Assembly (NCBI GenBank): GCA_003415625.1
Contig: PYIU01000003.1
Location: 2,294,001 to 2,358,000, forward strand
Origin: Aquanectria penicillioides
Taxonomy: Eukaryota; Ascomycota; Sordariomycetes; Hypocreales; Nectriaceae
Length of the DNA stretch: 64,000 nucleotides
Reading direction: 5' to 3'
Shown one piece after another: positions 47,106 through 58,788 of this stretch; position 1 is the first letter of the stretch, and every line of letters begins with the position of its first letter. The position numbers and the translations under genes are program-made. The notes below the pieces were generated by a model that was not told the origin of the DNA, ran no database searches, and saw only the letters and a program-made list of their open reading frames with translations.

Positions 47106-47878
47106 ATCAGAAGGAGCGGAAAATGATCGGAAACGAGTTAATGTCGTGACGCTTTCCTTTCAGCAACGATTTGATTTTTTTTTCTGGGGTTGGTGTCTTC
47201 GTTTTGTCAATGATTCCCCTGGATCCGAATGAGAGGAGAGGAGAGTGGTTGAGAACACTGAGGGCCTGGATCACCGTCATATACCTAATTTATCATTGTT
47301 TTTGTGCATGCTTTGATCGATACCGGAATATCTCTGTATCATAGTATCTCCCATTTTGAAGAAATATCTTTCATAGTTTAGCTCTACGAATTGCGTCTTT
47401 CACAATCTTCAGGGGTCTTTTGGGATAACATGTACCAGAACTCCAGAGTGCCGGCAGATTCCCTCCGTCATATTTGTCACATGGTGTGTCACGTGGTGTT
47501 TGTCAGATGACTAAGTGCCTAGTAACGCCATTCCAACTCCTGCGAGGTGCCTCAACTCCGTCACGATTTGCCCCGCTGGTGACTCGCTCGATCCACCTCC
47601 ACCCATCCATGGGGTCCGTCCCAGTTGGACCCCTTCGAGATTCTCCCCTTCAACAACCTTCTCAAACTAACCTATACCTTCTTTTCTTTCTATAACTCGT
47701 CAGAAACAAGAATTCCATCCACTCTGGTGTGGTGCTGTGAACTCGCTAAGGTGGGAGTATCCGAGACTGCGCTCGTTTAATACCCGGCCGGCATGAGTCG
47801 GAGTTAGTCGAGCGATTGAGCAAGCCGTCGTTCTTATTGCTGGAAAAGGCGTTCCATCTACAGCAGATCCTACCAATA
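47106..47878. other. Gap between the Crp1-like gene and MAG2
   Basis: 3' region and MAG2 promoter; no coding signal. Confidence 0.7.
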
Positions 47879-49813
47879 ATGAATCCATCGAGCCCGATCG
47901 TGGGCAAGTCCCTGCAAACACAGTCGAATATCCCACCCGTTCAAGCCGGCGTGACAACTCCAAGTTTTGAATCCTCACGTCGACCTAGCCAAACAGGCCC
48001 CTCATCCTCCCAACCCATACCACGGAAAGCCCAAGGCTCCCGCAACCAACATCGCAACCAACGTCGACCCGGCCTTGGGGAAGGAGCCAATACCGGCCTG
48101 GACGAAGAGGATGCCATGGCGGAGATCAGAGCAATGAGAAATCCTTCGAGTAGGCGCGGTCAGACTTCGATAACACATCTTCTCGACTATTCAATGCCGC
48201 GGCCTTCGCAAGAGCTTAGCTTTCATTCGAGATCATATCGTCGTCATCCAACGTGGGGGCCCGGATCTGGATACCATGCTGCCGACAAGACACGCTTCGT
48301 ACATGCCAACTATCGCTTTATTGTGTCGCCGGAAGGCACATATGAGAAGCATGCATTAGATCCTGATGTGCACTTAGACTGGTCTCAAGTCATGCAGATT
48401 TTGGCTTCAAGCGAGTCCCAAACTTCTTCATGCCCAATCTGTCTGTCAGAACCGGTCGCACCTAGAATGGCGAAGTGTGGCCATATATTCTGTTTGCCTT
48501 GTCTCATTCGCTTCATGCATTCTAGCTCGGATGAAGAGGAAGGGAAACTTGGAAAGGGCCCACGGTGGAAAAAGTGCCCCATCTGTGAGGACAGCATCTA
48601 CATGCAAGAGGCGCGGCCGGTACGGTTCTACGCAGGCCAGGAAAGCCCGTTGCCTCAAGTTGGTGACGATGTGGTACTCAGGTTAATGGCCCGAAATGCC
48701 AACTCTACGTTGGCCCTACCAAGGGAGGGCGGTGCAGAAGTTCTAAATTCCCGAGAAGATATTCCATGGCATCTTGCGGCGAATGTACTGGACTATGCGC
48801 GTATCATGAAGGGCACCGTAGAGTACATGCTTGCCCAGTTCGACGAAGAGATTTCAGCATTAGATCGCCAAGCGAAGGAAGATGAGACACTATTCGGGCA
48901 AGATGGAGAGTGGACTCACAAATCGATCCGGGTCATTACGGTCGCAAAGGATAAGCTGACAGAGATCACCACCGCGGAAGCATCATCACTCCTCCAACAA
49001 CTGAAACCCGCCAAGCCATCTTCAGACGCCGACTTCTACTTTTATAGCTCTCCACCCCACCTTTACCTCTCCCCTCTCGATATTCGGATCCTCAAGACCA
49101 AATATGGTTCGTTCTCGGCGTTTCCATCAACGTTGCTGCCCAGGGTGGAGCACATATCAACTGGTCATGTGGTGGATGATGCACTTCGCAAGCGGGCCAA
49201 ATACCTTGGTCATCTCCCTCGCGGATGCGTCATCAGTTTTTTGGAATGCGATTGGACTGATATCGTGCCGTTGGAGACGCTGGCATCGTTCTCAGCGGAC
49301 ATTGAACGCCGAAGAAAACGAAATCGGGACAAGGAAACTCAGGAAGAACGGGAACGAGTGCAAGCAGAGCGACTCGAGGCGGCTGCGATGCACAGGTCCA
49401 CTGGATTTCAAAGGCCCATGGAGTCTCTCGAAGAGGAGCACGTACCTCCTATGGACCTATCTGAGTTTCAGCCCCTCACAAGCCATTCGGGTACTACACC
49501 CCCAGATCACCGGCCTGGATTTGAGACACTCGCCTCAATGTCAACAAGCCCCTCTAACCAGAGGACGGTTTGGGGCACTCGAGCCGTCAATGCATCTCCA
49601 GACTTAGCTGCGGTTAGTGATGCAAACATCGATGACGGGTGGTTGAAAGATGACGATGTTTACAACACCTCGGGGCTCTCGATGCAAATACAGGCCATTG
49701 ATGCCCCTGAAAATGTCAATACTAGCCAGCCGAAGAGTGGTGGTGGAGGGGGCAAGAAGAAGAAGAAACAGAAGATTACCCTGATGAGCACAGGAGGAAG
49801 AAGGGGTAACTAA
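47879..49813 (+). CDS. MAG2: RING-finger E3 ubiquitin ligase, Mag2/RNF10 type
   Basis: A 644-residue intronless protein. After a disordered basic N-terminus, the conserved block NYRFIVSPEGTYEKHALDPDVHLDWSQVMQIL precedes a RING: SCPICLSEPVAPRMAKCGHIFCLPCLIRFM, then KKCPICEDSIYMQEARPV. The middle region includes FYFYSSPPHLYLSPLDIRILKTKYGSF and GHVVDD..RKR..YLGHLPRGC, typical of the RNF10 family. The C-terminus is disordered and ends in a Lys-rich KKKKKQKITLMSTGG. RNF10 and yeast Mag2 ubiquitinate 40S ribosomal proteins in ribosome quality control. I start at MNPSSPIVG (47879); a methionine 21 codons upstream is less likely. The gene precedes MPP10 on the same strand by 546 bp. Confidence 0.88.
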   Translation: MNPSSPIVGKSLQTQSNIPPVQAGVTTPSFESSRRPSQTGPSSSQPIPRKAQGSRNQHRNQRRPGLGEGANTGLDEEDAMAEIRAMRNPSSRRGQTSITHLLDYSMPRPSQELSFHSRSYRRHPTWGPGSGYHAADKTRFVHANYRFIVSPEGTYEKHALDPDVHLDWSQVMQILASSESQTSSCPICLSEPVAPRMAKCGHIFCLPCLIRFMHSSSDEEEGKLGKGPRWKKCPICEDSIYMQEARPVRFYAGQESPLPQVGDDVVLRLMARNANSTLALPREGGAEVLNSREDIPWHLAANVLDYARIMKGTVEYMLAQFDEEISALDRQAKEDETLFGQDGEWTHKSIRVITVAKDKLTEITTAEASSLLQQLKPAKPSSDADFYFYSSPPHLYLSPLDIRILKTKYGSFSAFPSTLLPRVEHISTGHVVDDALRKRAKYLGHLPRGCVISFLECDWTDIVPLETLASFSADIERRRKRNRDKETQEERERVQAERLEAAAMHRSTGFQRPMESLEEEHVPPMDLSEFQPLTSHSGTTPPDHRPGFETLASMSTSPSNQRTVWGTRAVNASPDLAAVSDANIDDGWLKDDDVYNTSGLSMQIQAIDAPENVNTSQPKSGGGGGKKKKKQKITLMSTGGRRGN

Positions 49814-50359
49814 GATCGCTGGATATCAAATTAAATTCGGCTTATTCTCTAGGCGCGTAGAGAGTGAGAGGCTTCAGAGTTGGGACAGGAGTTACATCCA
49901 TCGTGGGATTGGAATTGGTGTGCACTCAGTCTTTTGCGGTCGTCCTATAGAAAGTAATCCTCATCGTCGTCTGCCTAGATCTATGATCCTCTATGGCGAT
50001 TGACACCTTTCCAGCTTTGATGCTCTTCCTATCTCTCTTCCGTTCTGTTTTGGCGGAGGTGCTGCCCAGTCCTCATTCTTCCAACTCGTTAAATCCAAGA
50101 ATCGAGACTGCCAAAAAAATCTTGGCGTTGCGCCTTATCGAGCCCAGTATCATATCGGCCGGCGGTCAATCCGTCATTGACCAATGGTGGGGCAGTACGT
50201 TTGGGGACATTGCGGGGCCAAACCGTCCATTCCCAAAATTTTTCCCAATCGTGCTGCATCACGTACCGACAGCCTTTCCCAGCGTCCGGCTTTCTTTCTA
50301 TTGCCCGGCTCCAAATTACAGCGACGACACCAGCAGCTCGCCCAGCCTCAGAGCAGAGC
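49814..50359. other. Gap between MAG2 and MPP10
   Basis: MAG2 3' end and MPP10 promoter. A frame from 49993 begins like a signal peptide but overlaps MPP10 and is judged spurious. Confidence 0.65.
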
Positions 50360-52546
50360 ATGGCAGTCGAGACGTCACCCTCTCTCACTTCCACGTCGCA
50401 CACGCTGACTGCCGCCCCCATCATGGTGCCATCCAACTTCTTGGCCAACAGCCATGTCCTAGCCCTGCTTGAGAACCTCCGTGAGAGCAATCGCCATACC
50501 TTCCTTCAGCCCACGGCAGCGATCCCCACCGATTCCCTAAATCTCGTCAAGAACACCCTAGAATCTTTTGCTTCACAGGTTGGAGATGAACAACAAGAGC
50601 GGTTGAAAGAAAACCGGAAACGGAAACGGGCCACCGGCGAAACCGATGACGTGTTGAAGGTACGGAAGGTGTACGTTGATGGATTCGAGACGGGCCAAGT
50701 ATGGCAGCAGGCCAAAAGGATCATTGGGAGCGTCCTGAAGTACTCAGAGGAAGCGCTAGCCGACCTAGAAGACAAAGATGAGATCGTGGTCAATGGTGTC
50801 AATAAGCTTGACTCGAAAATGATTGAATTTGGTGAAGATGGCTTCGAGGTGAGCTCTGACGAGGCTGAGGGAGATGAAATTGCCTCCGACGAGCTCGAAG
50901 AAGGAACCGGGGACGAAGAAGAACTGTCAAACGAGGCCCTTGACATAGGACGAGATGACGCTTTCGAGGCAGAGGAGGACGCCGCAAGGGGCCAGGGCGA
51001 AGATGAAGAAAACATGAATGAACCTGAAGAAGAGTATGTTGAGGATCCACACGGCCTCAATGACGGTTTCTTTTCTATTGATGACTTCAACAAACAAACT
51101 CAGTGGTTCGAGGACCAAGACGCAAGGGGGGATCCCACCACTGATCAAGCCAGTGACGAGGAAGAAGTCGATTGGGGTACCGATCCGCTGGCCCCGTCAA
51201 ATCCAAAGTCCAAATCCTCAAAGACAACTGCAGACGATATGCCACTATCGGACGAAGAAGAGGATGATGGTGACGAGGCTGGGCCGACATTTGGAGACAT
51301 GGCTCTTGATGCACCCGAAGGCGACAGTGAGGACGAGAGTCTGGATATGGAGAACGTTGTGGATGACGAAGGCATGGACTTCAACGCCAACGAAGTTTAT
51401 TACAAGGATTTCTTTGCACCTCCACCCAAGAAGTCCAAGGGTGACAGAATCAAAAAGGCTGTCCGGTTTGAGCCTGGGCAACCTAACGAAGCCGATGTCC
51501 AGAGAGCAATGGACGACGTCCGTAGAGATCTCTTTGAAGACGAGTCGGAACAAGAGGACTCCGAAGGCGCCCTGTCTGATGTCTCTGCTGGAGACCCTAA
51601 ATCCCGTCGCTCCGCCCACGAGCGTCGACAAGCCAAGCTTGCGGAGGAGATCCGCAAGCTTGAGGCTGCTTCAGTTGCCAAGAGGGAATGGGCAATGTCC
51701 GGGGAGGCTGCTGCTGCCGATCGGCCTATGAACTCGCTACTCGAAGAAGACTTGGATTTTGAGCATGTCGGCAAGCCGGTTCCGGTTATTACTCCCGAGG
51801 TCACTGAGGGCATTGAGGAGTTAATCAAGCGACGCATTCTTGCCCAAGAGTTCGACGAGGTGATCCGTCGCAGGCCAGATACCGAGGGCGTACCGGCAGG
51901 AACCCGTCGTGGACTGGTTGAGCTTGATGATACCAAAGCCACCAAGGGTCTCGCCGAAATCTATGAAGAAGAGCACGTCAAGAACACCAATCCCGACAGT
52001 TACATGAGCCAGTCAGACGAGAAGTTGCAGCGTGAGGAAAAGGAGATCGAGGCTATGTGGAAAGATATCAGCGCCCGCCTCGACGCTCTCAGCAGCTGGC
52101 ACTACAAGCCCAAGCCTGTCGCACCCACCCTCTCCGTCGTTGCCGACGTTGCTACTATCACGATGGAAGATGCCCAGCCCACAACAGCACAGGGCGTGGC
52201 GGGTGAGGGTAGCCGCATGGCGCCCCAGGAAGTTTACAAGGCTGGTGCCGACACCGCGGCCCAGGGCGAGGTCGTCACCAAGAGCGGCATGCCTGTGGCG
52301 CGACAGGAGATGACGCGCGAAGACAAGGCTCGTCGTCGTCGCCGCGAGAAGGAGCGCGTGCGCAAAGCCGGCGGTGTCGATGGTAACAAGGTTGTCAGTC
52401 GTCGCGCCAAGATGCAGCGCGACACCATCGCCGAGCTCAAGAAGGGTGGCGTCAAGGTAATCAACCGCAAGGGTGAGATCACTGATGTCGATGGCAAGAA
52501 GGCCAAGGCACCAAAGGCGATTACTAGCGGCAGTTTCAAACTATAG
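50360..52546 (+). CDS. MPP10: U3 small nucleolar ribonucleoprotein Mpp10
   Basis: A 728-residue intronless nucleolar protein of the small-subunit processome that works with Imp3 and Imp4 in 18S rRNA processing. Signatures: KVYVDGFETGQVWQQ near the N-terminus, long acidic Glu/Asp tracts, DGFFSIDDFNKQTQWFE, MDFNANEVYYKDFF with PPKKSKG, HERRQAKLAEEIRKLE, and a C-terminal region with RPNSLLEEDLDFEHV-like text (here MNSLLEEDLDFEHVGKPVPVITPEVT), SDEKLQREEKEIEAMWKDISARLDALSSWHYKPK and a basic tail RRRRREKERVRK. I start at MAVETSPSL (50360). The frame stays open 61 codons further up but that text is not family-like; a second in-frame methionine 21 codons in (MVPSNFLANS) is also possible. Confidence 0.92.
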   Translation: MAVETSPSLTSTSHTLTAAPIMVPSNFLANSHVLALLENLRESNRHTFLQPTAAIPTDSLNLVKNTLESFASQVGDEQQERLKENRKRKRATGETDDVLKVRKVYVDGFETGQVWQQAKRIIGSVLKYSEEALADLEDKDEIVVNGVNKLDSKMIEFGEDGFEVSSDEAEGDEIASDELEEGTGDEEELSNEALDIGRDDAFEAEEDAARGQGEDEENMNEPEEEYVEDPHGLNDGFFSIDDFNKQTQWFEDQDARGDPTTDQASDEEEVDWGTDPLAPSNPKSKSSKTTADDMPLSDEEEDDGDEAGPTFGDMALDAPEGDSEDESLDMENVVDDEGMDFNANEVYYKDFFAPPPKKSKGDRIKKAVRFEPGQPNEADVQRAMDDVRRDLFEDESEQEDSEGALSDVSAGDPKSRRSAHERRQAKLAEEIRKLEAASVAKREWAMSGEAAAADRPMNSLLEEDLDFEHVGKPVPVITPEVTEGIEELIKRRILAQEFDEVIRRRPDTEGVPAGTRRGLVELDDTKATKGLAEIYEEEHVKNTNPDSYMSQSDEKLQREEKEIEAMWKDISARLDALSSWHYKPKPVAPTLSVVADVATITMEDAQPTTAQGVAGEGSRMAPQEVYKAGADTAAQGEVVTKSGMPVARQEMTREDKARRRRREKERVRKAGGVDGNKVVSRRAKMQRDTIAELKKGGVKVINRKGEITDVDGKKAKAPKAITSGSFKL

Positions 52547-53059
52547 AAGACCAAAAGAAAAGTAAATGGTGACGGTTGTGTTTCAGGAGCGATTGATAAT
52601 AGAACTAGTCATTTGTTGTCTCAGTTTGACATACATATATTCTAAACCACCCAAATGTGTTGGTTGTCGTTGCGTCGGCAGTGGTCACGGTGCGCGGTGC
52701 ATCGCGTCTCTCATCAAGTTTCTTTGAATTTAAATACATGTTTTAAGGGGCGACTTGGGCCTGATGCAGGCATATTCAGTTACTGGGAACAGGAAAATCA
52801 TTATCGTACAATGGTCAAAACATGTTCCATGATCAATCAACAATGAGAAACCTCCATTCCGTTTTCCCTCGGCGTTGTACAGCTAGCATTGCCTCACGAC
52901 CCCGTTATTGGGTCGCAGCCTGCAATCTCATTCCGTTTCATCGACCTCGGATTTCATTCAATCCGTGTATTGTCTCTAGAAGACCCCCAACTCCGGATTT
53001 CTAGCAAAATGGTTTTAAACTGGTCCGTTGTTGCAGCCTAGGCGGGCTGCTCTGATAAT
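52547..53059. other. Convergent gap between MPP10 and the NASP-like gene
   Basis: 3' ends only. Confidence 0.7.
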
Positions 53060-54766
53060 TCAAGCTCCTGGTTCTGCTTGGACCTTGGCTTTTTTCGAGG
53101 TCGAGTCCTCAGCGGGTTCATCCTCGGCTTTTCGCTTGCCATTAGTCTCCGGCTCTGGGACAGTAGACGCGGGGACCGTCACAGGAGCGGGCGCACCGTC
53201 CTTGTTCTTCTTGCGAACAAGGCCAGTCAAATCTGTGGCAGTCTTTTTGGCCTCTTCCACTCGGGCCTTGGTGTCCGCAGTCGTTTCGCCAGCAACAGCA
53301 CTGAGGATTCCACCAAGAGGGTTGGCATCGGCACCGAGCAATCCTTTGGTGTCAATAGGATCATTACGCAGGTCAACAAGCTGGATAACTTAGCAAACAA
53401 TGCGATACTAGCCATAGAATGGAGAAACAACATACCCTTTGTTCCATGTCACCAATGACTTCCTTCATTTCGAGGATAGACTTTCGGGCCAACTCGTTAT
53501 CCTCGGGAGACGCCATAGTGGCCAATTCGACTTCCTTGTTCTGCAGCTTGAGCTTGGAGCTCTTGATAGCCAACTCCATCTCCTTGACAGCTTCATCACG
53601 CAAACCCTGGTCCATGTCCTCCCGTTTCATGTTGGCGTTACCGTCGTCACCCTGTGACGTAATAGAGGCGAATTCAAGAGCCAGTGAAAGCTTGAAATGG
53701 GCCTCGGCGATAACCTCTGACTCCTCAGGATAGAGTTCCAACTTGTACTTCAGGGAGATGCGCCCGTCCTCGATGGCGTTAGGGTATCTGTTGATGGTTA
53801 GAAAAAGCACAACGACCACAGTGTGGTGGAAGGAGCATACCGTTCGTTCTCGAGAGAGATTTCAGCAAGGGCATCGTGGGTGTCTGCAAGGCGCTCCTTG
53901 ATGTGCTTCACAGAAGGTGAATCACCGTCAGAAACTTCTTTACCTTTGCTGCCTTGTTCTTCCTGGTCCAGATTCTCGAGCAGCTTCAGGTAGCACACAC
54001 GTGCAAGGTCAAGAATCTCGAAGGCGTTGGCCAGGTCATCCTCTTCCTCTTCCTCTTCTTCTTCTTCGCCCTCGGCGCTCTATAAAGTACATTAGTATTA
54101 TGTTGTTCTCAAGTGAGCACTTAGGGGCTATCTTGCCTCATCGGAGTCGGAGCCGTCAAAGTTCTCGTCACCGGTGAACTGGAAAAGCGGCTTCTTGGCA
54201 TCGGTCGGCCCATCCTCTTTCTTATTCTCATCCTTCTTCTCTAGGGAAGAAGAAGCAACATCCTCTTGAGTTCCCTTCTCAGCTTCCGGTTGAGCAACGG
54301 GTTTCTTTGGTCTGGTATCGCCGTTGGTCTTCTTTCGCTTGTCGGCGGCGGCGGGGCCACCAAGCACATCGCTCTTGCTTTGGCCAACTTTGAAAAGACT
54401 ACGGCCGTAGTGGAAAAGGATCTCGGCATTTTCGGGTGCGGTTTCGCCGTTTATCTCCGCCTGGAGGACGCTGGCCCTGGAAAAGATCTCGGTGGCCTCC
54501 TCGAAGTGTCTCTGGGCATATAGCGCGGTTCCCTTGGCGGAGAAGTCAGCAAGGGTAACCTTTTTCGATTTGATATCATTATCGATCTCGGAGACAGCGC
54601 CAGCATCATCACCGGAAGCAACTGCAGCCACGGGCGTGGCCTCAAGCTCGTCCTTGCTGGCGAGCTTGGGGGCGTCGTCGACACTGTCGGGCGTTGCCGT
54701 TTCCTCGACAACGGGGGTTGCGACGTTGTCGACGACGGGCGCAGTCTTCTCAGCAGGCTCGGACAT
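53060..54766 (-). CDS. NASP/Hif1/Sim3-type histone chaperone (SHNi-TPR)
   Basis: A 513-residue protein from exons 54766-54137, 54079-53841, 53787-53436 and 53380-53060. TPR-like helices start at DFSAKGTALYAQRHFEEATEIFSRA and ENAEILFHYGRSLFKVGQ, are interrupted by a long acidic stretch (EGEEEEEEEEEDDLANAFEILDLARV), then resume with DTHDALAEISLENERYPNAIEDGRISLKYKLELY, the SHNi-TPR signature, and AEAHFKLSLALEF. The C-terminus carries a KRKAED nuclear signal. Family members escort histone H3-H4 (Hif1, NASP) or CENP-A (Sim3). The first intron has a GC donor (GAG|GCAAGA) and a normal AG acceptor; using it joins DGSDSDE to SAEGEEEE. The gene converges on MPP10. Confidence 0.9.
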
Positions 54767-56601
54767 GATGGATACGGGCCAAGGGAGGACAATTGGAGAT
54801 GGGAATGGTTCGTGTGATGCAAGAAGTGATGGAGGTGGAGGTTTGGTGCTGGGGTGTGATGCGAAAAGGCAAATGAATGGCAAGCGATGCGACCGGGCAA
54901 CACAACAAAAATGAGAGGGTTTGCGACACGCTCGACGCAGACTGCGGGTGGTATGACGCGCCTCAGCAGCTGTGAACCTGGGTGCGCGATTGGCCAGACG
55001 CACGCGTGGTGGGGACTGGGGAGCCACAGCTGCTGCGACAGGCGCCGCGAGTTGGCTAGCTTCAAAGCCTCTTAGATTTCGAGAGCTTAATGCGGTACAG
55101 GGTGATCAGGCACAGTGTCAAGCAGCCAGCAGCAAGCAAATTCAACCAAGCTCTGGACTTTTGGCTTCGTGACATAATGATAGACATGGTCTAGTTGGTC
55201 TCGGTATACAATCCCTAGACGAGAGGCTCCCACGACTGTCCCGAAATCCTTAACTTTGGGTCTCGAAACCACAAGTCAGTAAGTGTGTGGATACGCTCTC
55301 ACATCACACATGAGCACCACTCACCGCAAACCTGCTGGGACTTGGGCCAATTCCATGTTGGTATAAAAAAAAACTCACTAAATTAACAGGCAAGGATACC
55401 TATCCATATTCAAACCCATCTTATCTACATAAACTTGGTTTATTCCCCAAACCACAATTACTACTGTCTTCTCTTCAAGACCACGTCACAAGCCCATGAC
55501 AACACAAAGTCTAGGGAATATGGAACACCTATTATCAAAGTGTCCTGAAGCGGTCGCTCGAGCTAAGATACCCAAGAGACTTGTTGAACAGTACTACCCT
55601 CAAGTCCCCCCCCCCCGAAAACAAATGATGAGTATTTCATACTAAGGTTGATTGAGTGCTAGCCAACATCCATGCTGCGAATCAACATGGGTCGCGCGAC
55701 CTGGTAACATTCACAGTCGCAGGGTCACACCTATAGATGCACTCCTAAATAATAGTTTTCTACAAATACTAGATTCAGACTACAACAATCTTTTCAATAT
55801 GTAAATGAAGCATAGGATAAAAAGTTTCCTTTTAAGAAACAGTGGAATAGGTGGGTAACATAGCGCTAGATTACAGTCGATGGGCTGGCTCACTACTCGA
55901 AGCACAAGAAATTTCCAAGGACGTGGATGCCATATCAAGTTGCTAAGCTGCCCAGTATTTATCTCGCCCTCACAATCTCCCAGGGTTTCCAACCCTACAC
56001 GTGGCAATGCATATCGTTTCCAAAGGCCTCTAGTCCTGACCGTGGCCGATTGGACAGCATAACACGTTCCGACGATGCGCACGCTACTCAAGAGAAGGAT
56101 TGAATGTCACGAATCATAGCACTGAGATGACTTGCGTGAATGCAAACCCCATTTCGTTGTAAGGAAGCGAAACATGGCGTCGTCATGGTGCGTCTCGACC
56201 CCGCGCCGTCGATCACTAATCGCTGTCGTGGCGCGACATGGCGCGTAGTATCAAAAGCTTCGTTCACGACACATACACGAAGTCATGTGGCCATTTGTGG
56301 CGCCTGGTTGCGCTTGAGTGAGAAATCATTGGCCTAAGAGCAAGCCATTTTCAGGCAGCAACGCCTCTGACGGCGTTATTGAGTGACGGGCGCTACTCGA
56401 CAAAGAACTGAGAGTTATCAGTCGTATTTATTAGTCTCGCCTTGAGTGTGAACCTTCAAGTATAAATGTGCGGGGTTGAAGCACCAGCTCACGAGGCTCT
56501 TGCCCAGCTCTTGATCATTCGAACATCGCCTCATACTGAGAAATTCCTGCAAAATTTTATTGAACAACACAGTACCTTCAATTCCTGCTCATCTTTGAAC
56601 A
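54767..56601. other. Divergent region between the NASP-like and VOC genes
   Basis: Two promoters in 1.8 kb; no coding signal and no convincing RNA gene. Confidence 0.6.
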
Positions 56602-57205
56602 ATGTCCGAGACCGGCGAGTGTTCCGCTAATGTATGTTCACACCCCACCGATGTCAAATTCTCAAACACCCAAGCTCTCAAACCAACCTGTGACACTCCC
56701 ACTTACACACTGCGCAGGATACCATCGGCAAGATCACCTGGTTGGAAATCCCTGTTCTCGATGTAGACCGCGCCAAGAAATTTTACGCTGAGCTTTTTGG
56801 ATGGGAATTCGACCCAGAGCCCAAAAAGTCCGTCGGCGATTGCATTAAGAACCTATACTTTTTCAGCAAGGGGAAGACATTTCATGGTGCCTTCATGCAC
56901 GTGGAAGAGAAGTATCAGGTCATCAATAACATTCCGGGAAACCCTGCCGCGTTGCCTATCTTGCCGACTCTGTGTGTTGTGGATTGTGCAGAGACGCTTG
57001 GAAAGGCTGCCTCGCTTGGAGGAAAGACTGCCATGTGAGTTGAAGAAAGCACGCTGATGTGGAATCCTCACAATGTTGGGCGGAAAAAAAAAAGAAAACT
57101 GACACTGTGGCTAGCCCTAAGACGGAGATCGGAGGCAATATGGGTTATTTCGCGAGGCTTATTGACACTGAGGGCAACATGATGGGGGTTTGGTCTCACA
57201 AATAA
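56602..57205 (+). CDS. VOC-superfamily (glyoxalase/bleomycin-resistance fold) protein
   Basis: A 145-residue protein from exons 56602-56631, 56718-57034 and 57115-57205. It is a single VOC module: GKITWLEIPVLDVDRAKKFYAELFGWEFD (first beta-alpha-beta unit), TLCVVDCAETLGKAASLGGKTAMIPKTEIGGNMGYFARLIDTEGNMMGVWSHK (second unit). The closing segment DTEGNMMGVWS is the usual end of the fold. A conserved metal ligand set is not obvious, so an enzymatic role is uncertain; fungal relatives are mostly uncharacterised. Joins across both introns restore the frame and the fold, which supports the model. Confidence 0.85.
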
Positions 57206-57919
57206 GCGTGGATCTAGGCTTTGCGGCCAAAGTCGTATTTTTGCCGAGTTATATTTTGCGTTTGATCGATGTATCATGCCCATTTCCCGCTGGACAGATA
57301 TTTGTAAAAATCATTGGTGACAGTTTACCGTGATTCTAATTGTGACTCGTGCCGTCAATCCCGGGCCGGACCTGGCCCGGTTGCGTCATCTGGCATCTCC
57401 ATCACACAGCCATTGGGGACCCAGGGTGCCCTCTGCCATGTCCTCTTCTCTCACCTATGTGCATTCGCCTCAGGGAAGTCAAGATTGTCGACTCACCAGA
57501 AACCGATACCAAACTGTCTGTCGATGATACGTCGAGGAAATCGGGTTCGCATTGTTCCGTCCGCAGACTCAGTCCCCAGGGGGTTTGACGAAAAGAGCCT
57601 CATTCGTGGGAAATATTTGAAGATGGAATATGTGGGTCAGGGCCCGGAGATTCCCTGACCGGGTGGATTTGGGTCGGCGGAGCATGGGCCCGAGACACCG
57701 GAGATGTTGCCGAGCATCAACGGACGACTGGGCATAGCCGCAATGGAGTGGAATTGATATTTGTTTTCTTTGACGAGAAAGCTATTTGATGGAGATTAAT
57801 TAAAAATCTTCATAGCCTAGCTGCGCGGCCGTATGCGAAGTGAGACATGCGAGGTGCGCATGGAAACGACTGAGCAGGGGGTTGTGCGAATCGTGGTCGG
57901 TTCTAACTAATACAACGTA

Positions 57920-57943
57920 GGATGGATGGATGGATGGACGGAT
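57920..57943. repeat. (GGAT)n microsatellite, imperfect
   Basis: Four perfect GGAT units, one GGAC, then GGAT, in non-coding DNA downstream of the VOC gene. Confidence 0.8.
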
Positions 57944-58747
57944 GTATGCTCAGCAGCGACATATTGCAATGTACGGAGTACACTGCCACCATATCGCCCA
58001 GTCATGATATTGATGCATTGACCAACTAAAAAACCTAGCCCCGCGTTGATGTTTGTGCAAATCGGGCCATGAGAGGACCGGCATGCCGAGAAGGGGCACA
58101 ATATTGGAATTTGAATGAGTGCGCCATAGCTCTTTGGGGTCAAGCTCGTCTAGGGTGCTGGCCTCGTCTAAATGATTCGGAGTTCGGTAAGGCCGCCATC
58201 ATGAGGGCTAGAACGTGCGTCCCTATGACGGTTTCCTATACAAATGGGCTGGGAAGGAGGCGGGCTAGTTGCGTGATGTGATAAGTGATGGTGTGCGGCC
58301 GTACCAACAAACCGTGCGGATTGCGATATCAGGATGTGTTGGCGTTGGCGTTTGGTAGGAGAGGCAATCGCTATGTGGTCCCCACATAGAACCACGCCGC
58401 CCGGGAAATATCACTGAGACACACACGGCGGCCGTCCATTGCCGGAGCTGAGGGGGGAGGTTGGTTGGGGCCGACATGTTGGCGAGATGGATCCAAAATG
58501 GATCCTGGATCAAGAAAATCCGACCCAGACAGCGGTTTTGCAAAGGAGCAACGCGGCTCTGATTTAGCTCTACCCCACATGATGGCTTCTTTGAAGGTGG
58601 TTGATGCCATTCTGGGGGCAGTACTCCGTAGTTGGTTGAAAGTTCCGTCTCAGCTAGATGAGTGCAAGCTAGACGAGACGAACGAGAGGAGGCAGCCCGT
58701 TACTCCGTATACCTCAAGGTAAGGGAAGGGATGAGTCTGATTACGTG

Positions 58748-58748
<1 letters not shown>

Positions 58749-58787
<39 letters not shown>
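58749..58787. repeat. (TAG)13 microsatellite
   Basis: Thirteen perfect TAG units in non-coding DNA. This trinucleotide is read as a stop in one frame, so it cannot be coding on the plus strand in that frame. Confidence 0.92.

Positions 58788-58788
<1 letters not shown>

Noticed and set aside
49993..50472. Frame starting with a signal-peptide-like stretch before MPP10
   Set aside because: It runs into the 5' end of MPP10 in another frame, has no conserved text and no splice signals that would save it.
50506..51945. Minus-strand Ser-rich frames opposite MPP10
   Set aside because: They are complements of the acidic GAA/GAC-rich tracts of a well-supported gene.
55180..55260. tRNA-like text (TGGTCTAGTTGG)
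   Set aside because: No matching T-arm (GGTTCRANNC box) follows and the arms do not pair, so it is not called as a tRNA.
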